From contig QPMI01000160.1 of NCBI GenBank assembly GCA_004431415.1, positions 1 to 64,000 of the forward strand: a stretch of DNA of 64,000 bases. Direction: 5' to 3'. The notes under the pieces are model-generated. The model was not told where the DNA came from. It did no database searches and worked only from the letters and a program-made list of their open reading frames with translations. The stretch comes from Cyanophora paradoxa. Lineage: Eukaryota > Glaucocystophyceae > Cyanophorales > Cyanophoraceae. Positions 10,651 to 19,708 of the stretch are shown one piece after another. A program made the translations under genes and the position numbers. The stretch's first letter is position 1. Each line of letters begins with the position of its first letter.

Positions 10651-11282
10651 ATGCAGCGCGGCGACGAAGCAGCAGCAAGCAGCAAGCAGCTCGCTTCCAA
10701 AGCTTCACGGAAGTCAGCAGCGACAGAGTCCCGACAGCCGACAGCAGAGCAGATCGCAGAGTCGGAAGCGCTGATTGCTCTATTCACGCCGCGACCGCGG
10801 CTCGAGAACGAGGGCAGCTCTATCGAGGTTCGCGTTCTCGGTGACTGCCGGCCTTCCCCGCTACGCGTCACTTCAATGACAGGTCCAACCCGGTTGCATC
10901 TTCGCCTCGCAACAGCCCTAATCGCAACAGCGCAGGGCCTGTGCGAGTCACGATAGATATTTCAAACTTTCGAATGTCGTGGCAGAGAGTTCTTCGGGCC
11001 CGTGCGTACATGGACCTGAACTGTCATGCGTACGTAATCGATTTCCGCACTTTGGATCTGTATCGGTATGACCCAGCTAGCCGGTGCTTCGAGCCGCTGG
11101 TGCAAGCGATCTTTGCTTCTTACCTCGATTTCTGATCCGGTATTCGCGAATTCACGCGAACATGTGCACAGGCGTCGAGTCCGCTGGGGCCATTCGCGGA
11201 TGACCTGGTCTACGTGGCGAGGAATTCGGTAATACCGGATGTCGAGCACGCGCCCTTCCTGGCGACCGTTTCCGGATCCTAG
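10651..11282 (+). CDS. H3-tail-like family member, copy 3
   Basis: Three exons: 10651-10882, 10936-11099, 11172-11282. They sum to 507 nt, a 168-residue frame ending in TAG. The N-terminus carries SSKQLASKASRKSAAT, aligning with H3 residues 18-29 (KQLATKAARKSAPAT). A PTAEQIAESEALIALF helix, an SSIEVRVLGDCRP strand, exon 2 (GPVRVTIDIS, MSWQRVLRARA, LYRYDPASRCFEPL) and exon 3 (DDLVYVA, VEHAPFLATVSGS) complete the protein. The alternating strands with a central helix suggest a ubiquitin- or PB1-like beta-grasp, but that is an inference; no known domain was recognised. Intron 2 (72 nt) contains an in-frame TGA, so retention would shorten the product. Basic tail plus acidic-neutral body suggests a nuclear role. 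Confidence 0.7.
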
Positions 11283-11433
11283 CCAGTGCCAAGGCCCCTA
11301 GCGGCCCGACAGCTGCATCTTATTGGAATTCATGGCCGCCGACGCCATGCACGATATTTGAACAGGGAATGCTGTACTTCGTTTTGTCAATTCGAATTTT
11401 CGTCGCGATTTAATGTATCGGCATTGATTTCGC

Positions 11434-11510
11434 GAAGGTCGCGAAGCGCTTCATCCACGGACGGATGAAGAGGATCGCGAACGCGGAAACCACCATCACA
11501 GAGCTGAATC
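11434..11510 (+). repeat. Duplicated exon fragment of the 12591-12947 gene
   Basis: This 77-bp stretch (gaaggtcgcgaagcgcttca onward) is nearly identical to 12750-12826 and would encode VAKRFIHGRMKRIANAETT. It lies between two family genes with no flanking gene structure, so it looks like a relic from local duplication. Confidence 0.65.
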
Positions 11511-11608
11511 GCGAACGAAGTCACGGTCAGTATGCCCAGGGGTAATCCACCGGGGGGTAAACATTAAGGCATTGGGGTTAACGTTGCGGCCGCGCATCTC
11601 TAGAAGCA

Positions 11609-12249
11609 ATGTCAAGCAAAGCTCCCCGCAAAGTTCTCGGCACTAGACCCAGACCAAAGAAAGCACCGCCTACTTCACGATTCGTACCCGATCCAGAGCC
11701 AACAGCGGAGCAGGTCGCAGAGTCGGAAGCGCTGATTGCTCTATACACGCCGCGACGTTTACCGCGGCTCGAGAACGAGCTCGAGGGCAGCTCTGTCGAG
11801 GTGCGCGTTCTCGGGGACTGCCGCCCTTCTCGGCCACGCGTCACTGAAATGACAGGTGCACATGTGTCCGGTTCATCGTTGCTCTGCCAGTGCGCCCTAA
11901 TTGCAACCGCGCAGGGCCTGTGCGAATCAAGCTGTATGTTTCAAAGACGTGGGAGAAAGATCTTCTGGCCCAAGCGTACCGGGAATTGCGCTGCACACCG
12001 GTGCCCATTGATCGCCGCGAGCTGTCGCTCTATCGGTACGACCCAGCTAGCCGGTGCTTCGAGCCGCTGGTGCAAGCGATCTTTGCTTCTTACCTCGATT
12101 TCTGATGCGGCATTCCCGAATTCACGCGTGCATGTGCACAGGCGTCGAGTCCAGGGCCATCCCCGGATGACCTGTTCTACGTGGCAATGAAGGAAATCAT
12201 CCCGGAAGTCGAGCATGCACCCTTCCTGGCAACCGTTACAGGATCCTAG
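11609..12249 (+). CDS. H3-tail-like family member, copy 4
   Basis: Exons 11609-11855, 11915-12069 and 12142-12249 sum to 510 nt, encoding 169 residues. The start reads MSSKAPRKVLGTRPRPKKAP, where KAPRK matches H3 14-18. Domain order: basic tail (1-30), EQVAESEALIALY helix, VEVRVLGDCRP strand, GPVRIKLYVS strand, TWEKDLLAQAYREL helix, LYRYDPASRCFEPL, then PDDLFYVA and VEHAPFLATVTGS. Intron 1 is 59 nt (GTGCACA to GCGCAG, with a CCTAAT branch-like motif); intron 2 is 72 nt (GTGCAAG to TGCACAG, with TTTCTGAT). This is one of the cleanest copies. Downstream about 120 bp is shared with the other copies (aaggcccctagcgg), probably 3' UTR. Function unknown. Confidence 0.75.
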
Positions 12250-12590
12250 CCAGTGTCAAGGCCCCTAGCGGTCCGACAGCTGCATCTTATTCGAATTGCA
12301 CGCCGGCGCCATGCACGCTAGCGGTGGCCGCCGGCGCCATGCAAGCTAGCCGAACAGAGATTCTTGTGCACAGAGATTGGTAGCAGTATTGTCTTCTCGA
12401 ATTCGAATTCAGAGCGCCTTGGGGCATGGCTGCCGCGGCCGCGATCGCATAAATCGAAGAGTTGGAATTCTCCAGAGAACTATGTATGCGAAAACCATCG
12501 AAGAGTTAAAGTTTCCGAATACAATTACGTGCCCCCCCCTGCCCCGGCCCCGTTGAGGTTGGTTCCGAGGTTGAGGTGCTCAAGCTTCAG

Positions 12591-12947
12591 CTGCAGTATA
12601 CTATTGCGTGCTTGTTCAAAGGTACATGCAAGATGTCAAAAGTCATGCAAAATGTGCTTGCGTGCTTGTTCAGTGGCCTGCTTTTCTTTCAGGCGCTTGG
12701 AAATGTCCCTAAAGAACTCGAGGTCGCTGTTGCTGAGGCAGAGTCCGCAGAGGTCGCGAAGCGCTTCATCCACGGACGGATGAAGAGGATCGCAAACGCG
12801 GAAACCACCATCACAGAGCTGAAACATGCGCAGCGGGCTCTTCACCACTTGAAAACCTTCGAGGGTGACCATACAGATGTCCTCCCAGAGTCCCCTGTGC
12901 TCATGATCACTGGCTCTGTGAAAGCAAAATTTCTCGGGGTAAATTAA
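12591..12947 (+). CDS. Small helical protein, probably the last exons of a gene
   Basis: A convincing last exon runs from about 12692 (after ttttctttcag) to the stop at 12945-12947: ALGNVPKELEVAVAEAESAE, then KRFIHGRMKRIANAETT, ending GSVKAKFLGVN. It is charged and probably helical. The upstream part (VEVLKLQLQ near 12570-12600) may be a preceding exon. The gene is convergent with, and touches, the minus-strand gene ending at 12944. A fragment is duplicated at 11434-11510. No family recognised. Confidence 0.5.
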   Translation: MQYTIACLFKGTCKMSKVMQNVLACLFSGLLFFQALGNVPKELEVAVAEAESAEVAKRFIHGRMKRIANAETTITELKHAQRALHHLKTFEGDHTDVLPESPVLMITGSVKAKFLGVN

Positions 12948-13525
12948 AACAGAAGGCCATGCGCACTGTTCAGGTCCAGATTCCCCTCCCCCTCCGACGG
13001 CAGAGATTCAATCAGGGTGGTGCAGTAATTCGTGTCCTCACCTTCTCCTTCGCGATCGCTGTCCTCGCCCGACTGGGGGAGGATGTCGAAGGCCCGCGAC
13101 TGCCGGTGGAGCTTGGCAATCCGAAGCGCCAAATTAGCGAAGGGCCGAACGTCCATAGGGAGTTCGTGCAAAGTGCTGGCACTTTCGATACCCAGGATGA
13201 TGGCGCATATGCACAGTGGGGATGATGGGTTCTCGACACAGGTACGACACGGAACCTCCTTTGGCCGCTCTTCCACTTCTTCGTCGTCGCTGAGAGCTCT
13301 TGCGTCGTTCTTGGCGGCTGCAGCCCGCTCCTCAGCCTTCCGCAGACGTCGATGAATCTCCGCCACCGCTTCCGCTGACGCTTGCTTCTCGAGCTGCCGC
13401 CGCGACGCCTCATCTCGCGCACGTTTCTCCGCACGCGCCGGGCCGCTTTCCTCCGTCTCAAGCTCATAATCAACCTCCTGTTCGCTCTCTTCGAGTTTGC
13501 GTTTCGTCTCCTCGTGTGCATTCAT
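12944..13525 (-). CDS. Charged coiled-coil protein, unknown function
   Basis: A single 193-residue open frame from ATG 13525. Residues 1-85 are highly charged and helical (MNAHEETKRKLEESEQEVDY, AVAEIHRRLRKAEERAAAAK), followed by a PCRTCVENPSSPLCIC segment with four cysteines, then a more hydrophobic helix (LALRIAKLHRQSRAFDI) and an acidic tail (GEDSDREGEGED). It starts head-to-head with the H3-tail-like gene at 13889, sharing a 363-bp gap. A second gene with a nearly identical first 12 residues starts at 17016 in the same arrangement beside copy 6. The four-cysteine patch could bind metal, but this is only a possibility. Confidence 0.65.
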   Translation of the reverse strand: MNAHEETKRKLEESEQEVDYELETEESGPARAEKRARDEASRRQLEKQASAEAVAEIHRRLRKAEERAAAAKNDARALSDDEEVEERPKEVPCRTCVENPSSPLCICAIILGIESASTLHELPMDVRPFANLALRIAKLHRQSRAFDILPQSGEDSDREGEGEDTNYCTTLIESLPSEGEGNLDLNSAHGLLF

Positions 13526-13888
13526 CCCTGAGAGACGCTACTGTCAAGGGAGGCCGCACGGACGCACGCGCAAGGCCGCTATATATGGGTGCGCATGCGG
13601 AAAGAAGGCATCCGGCGCACCTTTTCGAGCGCCACGTGCCACGCTTCCACGCCGACAGCACTTTGACCGCTTGCCCCGCCGACAGCACTTCGGACGCTAG
13701 CAGAACACAGCTCCAGATCCGGCGCTCCGGAAACCGCGACAGTGCTCCGGCGACTTTGCCCCGGCGACTTTGCCCCGGCGGCTTTGCCCGGGGGAACTTC
13801 CTGCCGGGGGGTACTCGTTCGACCACGCACCAGCAAGGCTCCAAAGACGGCGGCGCTCGGTTCGCTCGCTGTCGGACTGCGTTCCAGA
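13526..13888. promoter_or_regulatory. Bidirectional promoter block, first full copy
   Basis: This gap separates divergent starts at 13525 (minus) and 13889 (plus). Its sequence (ctgtcaagggaggccgcacg, then gcgccacgtgccacgcttcc, then the ccccggcgactttg tandem) is repeated at 17017-17360 and 19716-20050. Two 22-bp-like repeats of gccgacagcactt lie near 13660-13690. Same arrangement beside two gene pairs supports a shared regulatory role. Confidence 0.6.
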
Positions 13889-14518
13889 ATGCAGAAAGTA
13901 CCTCGAAAACAGCTCGCTACCAAAGCTGCAAGGAAGTCAGGAGTGACAGCGGGACAGCTGCGCATGCCGCCGACAGCAGAGCAGATCGCAGAGTCGGAAG
14001 TGCTGATTGCTCTATACGCGCCACGACCGCGGCTCGTGCACGGGGGCAGCTCAGTCGAGGTGCGGGTTCTCGGTGACTGCCGGCCTTCCCCGCTACGCGT
14101 CACTGAAAAGACGGGTGCACACGTGCAATTGCAACCCGGCATCGTTGCCCCTGATTGTGTGCCCTGATCTCAACAGGCAGGGCCAGTGCGCGTCAGGATA
14201 GATGTTTCTATGTCGTGGCAGACAGACCTTCTGATCCAGGCTTACTTCGACCTGGACTGCGAATGCAACTCTGTAGGCAATGTTAGCGGGCTTGCGCTCT
14301 ATTGGTACGATCCAGAAAGCCGTTGCTTCGAGCCGCCGGTGCAAGCGATCTTTGCTTCTTACCTTGATTTCTGATGCGGCATTCCCGAATTCACGCGTGC
14401 ATGTGCACAGGCGTCGAGTACAGGGCCATTCCCGGATGATTTGTTCTACGTCGCGAGGCATGAGGTGGTCCCGAAAATCGAGCACGTGCCCTTCCTGGCG
14501 ACCGTTTCCGGATCCTAG
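13889..14518 (+). CDS. H3-tail-like family member, copy 5 (best match to H3 14-28)
   Basis: From ATG 13889 the protein begins MQKVPRKQLATKAARKSGVT. KVPRKQLATKAARKS equals histone H3 residues 14-28 at 14 of 15 positions (A15 is Val), covering K14, K18, K23, K27 and S28. Exons 13889-14114, 14181-14338 and 14411-14518 total 492 nt (163 residues). The body follows the family: PTAEQIAESEVLIALYAPRP, SSVEVRVLGDCRP, GPVRVRIDVSMSWQTDLL, LYWYDPESRCFEPP, PDDLFYVA, VEHVPFLATVSGS. Exon 2 has small insertions relative to copy 4 (CECNSVGNVSG). No histone fold follows the tail. Whether the tail was captured from an H3 gene or arose by convergence cannot be settled here; the length of identity favours capture. 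Confidence 0.75.
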
Positions 14519-15664
14519 CCAGTGCAAATCCCCTAGGACCTAGTACGGGTCCGCAGCTGCATCTTATTCGTGGTCGCCGACGCCATGCGCACTAGCCAAA
14601 CACAGATTCTTCTGCACAGAGATTGCTGTATTGTTTTCTCGAATTCGAATTCTGAGTAGCAGGAGACGTGAACTATATAGTAGTCATGCTGGTCGCATTC
14701 GTCTCGGATCCAAGTCGAAGCCGGCGCCGTAGTGCAGCACGAATTTTGGAAATCCGAAACTTTACACAACGATTCAAATATATTTAACACATCATATTAC
14801 ACAACAAATCTACGACACGAACAGGATACCACTACGTATACACTCGGGCTACCAAGCCTTACCTAAGTTCTACATTACAAATTCTACCTGTACCGTTTCC
14901 TAGGAGCCTTACCTCCGCGGCCGGATCTTTAACAAGCTGCATGTCTGCGTGCATATGTACCTGACCTTCTGATTGCTATAACTATTCTAGCAATAGAGTT
15001 TTGGGGAGGCAAGGAAATGCTTAAGTCCGGATGGTAATAGTCTATTGGAAAGATATACCGTCTGTAAGCTTCGCTCTAGATCTGTTCGCTGGCTATATTT
15101 ATCGAGATTCCTGGTAGTGTACGTACTGCATAAGAGGGAACAGCGAATAGAAACCCTGCGTATACATTCAATTAATTCATGTGTTGATTAACGTGCAATG
15201 GTTTTTACCTGCATGCGACACCAACATGTGCTTCTCGTCTTGTGCTGGTGCACGTGGAGCAGTTCTTGACGAGAGAGCTGTGTAATTCAAACTACTTTGT
15301 TTCAAGGCTCTCGAAGAACTTGGGATTGCGCTCTCGCATTTCGCAAACTGCAAGTGCATTTCGCAGAGATTATAAGGATTAGCAGAACGGACTCAATAAC
15401 ATATGTATGTGTGCGCACGATTTAGCTGGAAACTCAATCAATACCCTGGATCCGAATATACCGGTATCGATGCCGAACACATCACTGCGCGCGATATTTA
15501 GATCTTGAGTGTACCATGCACAAGAATGTCACGATGGGTTTTCTGTGCTGCCTTCACATAAGCCATGCCAGCTGCAGACGCTCGCGATTGAGCTGGAAAC
15601 TCAATCAATACCCTGGATCCGAATATACCGGTATCGATGCCGAACACATCACTGCAAGTGACAC
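14519..15664. other. Noncoding stretch with family 3' flank
   Basis: The first 150 bp resemble the 3' flanks of copies 3, 4 and 6 (ctgcatcttattcg, gccatgc, agattcttctgcacagagat). From about 14720 to 15400 sequence is AT-richer with no gene signal. The direct repeat at 15420-15656 is listed separately. Confidence 0.5.
15420..15656. repeat. 66-68 bp direct repeat, two copies
   Basis: The stretch beginning atttagctggaaactcaat at about 15420 and ending catcactgc at 15488 recurs at 15589-15655 almost unchanged. The copies are 168 bp apart and could be solo ends of a small mobile element or recombination scars. Confidence 0.75.
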
Positions 15665-15764
15665 ATAGCTAATCCCGGATACCCTCGCACCAGGAATCCA
15701 TTTGGACACTTTCACCCTGGTTCGAACATCTTGGCGAGCTTGGTTCTGGTTTGGTTTTTGATCT

Positions 15765-15941
15765 GTTTCTCCTCAATTCTGGTTTGACCGCAAAACTGCA
15801 TGTGCATGCACCTGTCATCGAAGATGCCGGTTGTCGACTTGTCGGCTCCCTTGTGGGCAGCGGCAACCCATGAATGTACGCGTGGAGAGCTTCATGTAGC
15901 TCAGCGATGGCGCTTTCTCGCCTAAAGCGCGCGCCTGCCAT
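15765..15941 (-). pseudogene. Fragment resembling exon 1 of the H3-tail family
   Basis: From ATG 15941 the frame reads MAGARFRRESAIAELHEALH, then SRQPASSMTG, ending at ACAG before GTGCATG, the same donor context used by intron 1 in family members. The ESAIAELHEAL part is like the ESEALIALY helix. No exon 2 or 3 follows, so this is a fragment or remote relative. Confidence 0.35.
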
Positions 15942-16090
15942 TTGAGCGTCGTCAACTGCTAATGTCGACTCCGGCGATAGGCGAGGCGGAGGCGTGCACT
16001 ATTTAATTGAAGTCAGGGTTTCAGAGCTACTGAGGTAGCGCATTACATGTCGGCGCCGTAGTGCATAACGAGTGCCTGCCCTGATTGATT

Positions 16091-16730
16091 TCACAGGAAG
16101 GGGCCGTAGATGTGCTCCATGAAGGTGTTAAACCGTTGGAAAATCTTGTTGTAGGGTGGCAACTCGCCGCAAACGAACTTGAGGGGGTCCACGAGCCAGG
16201 GTACCTGGGTTGCAGATGGGCGGGGTCGAGGAAAGGGAGGGCGCTAGCTGGCCATGGCCGTGCCGCACCTCGGGCGACATGGTCATCGTGAGCAGCCCAC
16301 GCTTGCGAAGGTCCGACATAGTAGCATAGACGAGGGCCGACTCTGCGTTCTCCTCTGGGAACGGGTGCAGCGTGGTCTCGCCGACGAGGTGGATGTGCGC
16401 AACCTTCTCGACGAGGATATCCTGCAGCGATGCCGGAATGTCCTCGAGGCGGGCGCTGCGGGCTGCACTTAGTGCACGAGGCGGCGCTCGGAGCCGCGCG
16501 CACTTCTCAAGCCGCAATGCGACCGTGCGGGGCTGGTGGGCACGCAGGGTGGCCTCGATGATGGCCAGCCCCTCTGCCGGCAGCCGCTGCTTGGGCTTGA
16601 AGGTGCTCTGCTCCGGGTCCTGTGCCAATGGCAAGCCGGCTGGTCTGAGAAAACGAGCAAGAGGGCGCCGGCGGGCGGGCCGCACGACGATGCAGGCGGG
16701 GCTGGAGATTTCGAGAGTGACCACGGGCAT
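16091..16730 (-). CDS. Conserved-looking hypothetical protein, two exons
   Basis: From ATG 16730 (directly after a good acceptor, cgcgcgcag) the frame reads MPVVTLEISSPACIVVRPAR, LPAEGLAIIEATLRAHQP, LEDIPASLQDILVEKVAHIH, FPEENAESALVYATMSDLRK, and TMTMSPE. A 64-nt intron (GTGCGGC to AACCCAG) leads to VPWLVDPLKFVCGEL and NKIFQRFNTFMEHIYGPFL before TGA at 16091-16093. Codon quality and the clean splice make it a real gene. No family was recognised. The acceptor next to the ATG suggests the true start lies in the upstream exon at 16747-17016. Confidence 0.6.
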
Positions 16731-16746
16731 CTCCTGCGCGCGTGGT

Positions 16747-17016
16747 TTAAATTTGTGGCCGAGCGAGCAAAGAATTCGAAGCGCGAGCGAGCAGACGCAC
16801 GCTGGATGTAGCGATATGAAGTGTGACCGCGCGTACTTCATCCTTTGCGTCCTTCGCATCATACGCATCTCCGGCACGCGGGCGCTTAATAGCGCTCATG
16901 CGACTTCGCTCCGGAAAGTTCGCCCCGGCGTCTTGGAAAGTCTCCAGCTGGCGTTTCTCCGCACGCTCCTGGCCGCTCTCTTCGAACTCGCGTTTCGTCT
17001 CCTCGTGTGCATCCAT
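16747..17016 (-). CDS. Probable 5' exon of the gene at 16091-16730
   Basis: From ATG 17016 it reads MDAHEETKREFEESGQERAE, a shortened relative of the first exon of the 13525 gene (MNAHEETKRKLEESEQE). It then diverges into a basic stretch (MSAIKRPRAGDAYDAKDAKD). The reuse of the same N-terminus on two otherwise unrelated genes indicates exon and promoter shuffling by duplication. Confidence 0.45.
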   Translation of the reverse strand: MDAHEETKREFEESGQERAEKRQLETFQDAGANFPERSRMSAIKRPRAGDAYDAKDAKDEVRAVTLHIATSSVRLLARASNSLLARPQI

Positions 17017-17515
17017 CCCTGAGAGACGCATCTGTCAAGGGAGGCCGCACGGACGCACGCGCAGCTTAACCCCGCCATGGCCATGGATGCGGAAAGAAGG
17101 CATCCGGCGCACCTTTTCGAGCGCCACGTGCCACGCTTCCACGCCGACAGCACTTTGACCGCTTGCCACGCCGACAGCACTTCGGACGCTAGCAGAACAC
17201 AGCTCCAGATCCGGCGCTCCGGAAACCGCGACTTCGCCCCGGCAAGTTTGCCCCGGCGACTTTGCCCCGGCGACTTTGCCCGGGGGAACTACGCGCAGGG
17301 GGGTACCCGTCCGACCACCACACTAGCAAGGCTCCAACGGCGGCACCCGGCGGTCGGAGAACTAGCTAGAGCACGCGATCTAGCTAGCTAGAGGCTTTAG
17401 CACCGCCGGCTACCTCGGCGGCGCTCGGTCTGAGCGTTCGGTACGCGGCCATCGGTCTCGAGCTCGAGACCACCAACTTGGCGCTCGTAGTTCGTTTGTA
17501 AAGTAGCTGAGATCG
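17017..17515. promoter_or_regulatory. Bidirectional promoter block, second copy
   Basis: Sequence from ctgtcaagggaggccgcacg (17033) through the ccccggcgactttg tandem (about 17240-17280) to agctagctagaggctttagc (17390) parallels 13526-13850 and is nearly duplicated at 19716-20190. It separates divergent starts at 17016 and 17516. Confidence 0.6.
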
Positions 17516-18165
17516 ATGCTTACCGCATGGGGAAAACGTATTCGAAAACAGCTCGTTACTTCACGGAAGCCGCGGTCGGCGCCACCAGTACCAGAGCCAA
17601 CAGAAGAGCAGGTCGCCGAGTCGGAAGCGCTGATTGCTCTGTACGCGCCGCGATCGCGGCTCGAGAACGCGGGCAGCTCTGTCGAGGTGCGCGTTCTCGG
17701 GGACTGCCGGCCCCTTCCGGTGGGCATCACTGATATGACAGGTGCGACCACGGTTGCATCGATGCCTTAAGCTTGTGCCCTAATCTAAACAGCGCAGGGC
17801 CTGTTAGATTGAAGATCTATGTTTCAGAGACGTGGCAGACAGATCTTCTGGAGGCTGCGTACCGTGAACTCGTCCGCAGCACATACCACGCGCACCCTGA
17901 TGCGCTGATGATGTATCGATACGACCCAGCAAGTCGGTGCTTCATTTACCTCGAGTTCTTTGCCGAGTACTTCGAGCCGGTGCAAGATATCTTTCCGTCT
18001 TCCCTCGATTTCTGATCATGATGCGGCATTCGCGAATTCACGCTTGCGCGTGCACAGAGGTCGAGTCCAGGGCCATCCCCGGATGATCTGTACTACGTCG
18101 CGAGGGATTCGGTGATCCCAGAAGTCGAGCACGCGCCCTTCCTGGCGACCGTTTTCGGATCCTAG
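17516..18165 (+). CDS. H3-tail-like family member, copy 6
   Basis: Exons 17516-17741, 17798-17979 and 18058-18165 total 516 nt, 171 residues, ending TAG. The frame starts MLTAWGKRIRKQLVTSRKPR; RKQLVTSRK aligns with H3 17-27. Eleven bases downstream another frame starts MGKTYSKTAR, resembling H3 1-8, so the tail region seems to have suffered a small frameshift and now uses an upstream ATG. The body is intact (EQVAESEALIALYAPR, VEVRVLGDCRP, GPVRLKIYVSETWQTDLL, MYRYDPASRCF, DDLYYVA, VEHAPFLATVFGS). Exon 2 carries an internal insertion (IYLEFFAEYFEP). Intron 2 is 78 nt and contains two in-frame TGA codons. Confidence 0.7.
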
Positions 18166-18508
18166 CTATTGCCCGTTTCAAGGCCCCTAGCGGCCCGACA
18201 GCTGCATCTTATTCGAAGTCGTGGCCGCCGGCGCCATGCACGCTATAGCTAGCCGCTGAGCGGAACAGAGATTCGAATTCGTCTGCGCAGAGATTGCTGT
18301 ATTTTTCTTAATTCGAATCCTTTGCCGCAAATGAGCGTATCGGCCTTGGACAACGCTGCCGCGGAGCGCTAGCGGTCGCATAAATCGAAGAGTTCGAATT
18401 CTCTAGAGAGCCATGTATGCGAAAACCACTAGAGAATATACATGCTGGTCGAATTCGTATTCGAGACGAAGCCGGCGCCGTACGCGTAGTGCATCAGGAA
18501 TAATGAAG
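18166..18508. other. Family 3' flank, noncoding
   Basis: The 3' flank shared by the plus-strand copies (aaggcccctagcggcccgac, then gccgccggcgccatgcacgc) is present. The block is rich in EcoRI-like, XbaI-like and AGCT palindromes. No gene seen. Confidence 0.5.
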
Positions 18509-19634
18509 CTAGCTAGCACTATACGTCGCCATTGAGCGGATGTTTTCCAGAGCAATCATGGCTCGCATTCGCGACAGGTAGTTCGAGGCCTGCGCTCGTT
18601 CTCCGGATCCCCGCGGGAACTGGTCGCCCGCGAGGTAGAAGAAATCACCCGGTGATGGTCCCTGAGGTTTCGATGTCTGTGCACATGCACGCGCACGCGT
18701 GAATTCGCGGATCCGGAAGCCGCATCAGAAATCATCGTCAGACGCAAAGAAAGCTTGCACCGGCCGCTCGAATCCACTGGTTTCTGGGTTGAACCAATAC
18801 AGCGCTACATTGTTTTTCGGTACGAGAAACTCGCTGCACGCCCGCGCCAGCAGCGCGTCCGGCCACGACCCCGAATCCGGATCATTGACTTGCACAAGAT
18901 CTGCACAGGCCCATTAATTCTGTAAGAAATGTCTCTGAAACGGGATAAATGGGCACCTGACATAATTCTCCAATCGTCCGCTACAACATGCACCGCTACG
19001 GAGCTGTTTCCTTCATTAATATTCTCGACTGGTGGCGTCGCGCGCAGACAAAGGAGTCCGCGCGTGTCGAGCGGTGGCGGCACGAGCGAAGTTATATCTA
19101 GAGCATCGCTGTTCTGCGTCGCTGCCGTCGCTGGTGCCTTTGAGAAACGGGCGGCCAATCTTGCCAGGTATCGTGCGGGCTCCGCTCCCGGCGGAAATTG
19201 GTCGCCCGTGAGGTAGAAGAGATCGCCTGGAGATGGTCCCTGTGGTTTCGATGTCTGTGCGCATGCACGCGCACGCGTGAATTCGCGGAAGCCGCATCAG
19301 AAATCATCGTCAGACGCAAGGAACTTTCGCACCGGCCGCTCGAATCCATTGGTTTCTGGGTTGTACCAATACAGCGCTACATTGGATTTGGGCACGAAAT
19401 ACTCACGGCACACATCGGCCACTAACGCTTCCGGCCACGACTCCGAAACATTGATCGTGAATCGCACAGCCATGCCTCGCACAGGAACTGCACAGGGGTT
19501 TTCTATGGTATGGCATCCTGGTCGCAAAAGCGACAAGTACCTTGCGTCTCTTCAGGGTCCTGGATGCCCCACGGGTAGTACCGCAAGTCCGCGAAAACGC
19601 TCACCTCGACGGAGCGGTTTGGCTCCGCCGACAT
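18509..19634 (-). CDS. Two-domain relative of the H3-tail family, without the tail
   Basis: Five exons fit: 19541-19634, 19333-19487, 18957-19254, 18761-18888 and 18509-18676. They total 843 nt, a clean 280-residue frame. The start MSAEPNRSVEVSVFADLRYY leads directly into the first strand, with no H3-like tail. Domain 1 (about residues 8-115): VRFTINVSESWPEAL, VALYWYNPETNGFERP, TSKPQGPSPGDLFYL. Domain 2 (about 165-265): SSVAVHVVADDWRIMS, SGSWPDALLARACSEF, VALYWFNPETSGFERP, and again TSKPQGPSPGDFFYL. Intron positions are equivalent in both halves, so it arose by internal duplication. Introns end in TGCACAG or similar and include TTTCTGAT. The middle exon joins repeat 1 to repeat 2. Function unknown; fold possibly beta-grasp (inference). 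Confidence 0.75.
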
Positions 19635-19708
19635 CGCAGTAGCGATCGCCGAGACCGCCGCGCCTGAAGAAGCAGCCGACTGCCTACTCCGCTGTCGGAG
19701 CTGCCCCG

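Noticed and set aside
11136-11171. Conserved TGA after YLDF read as selenocysteine or stop-codon readthrough
   Set aside because: Coding continues in frame after the TGA in four copies, but a 72/78-nt intron with good donor, T-rich tract and TGCACAG acceptor removes it and gives exact frames.
16027-16811. Plus-strand frames of 216 and 91 residues
   Set aside because: They mirror the minus-strand gene at 16091-16730, which has a better splice pattern and a plausible protein.
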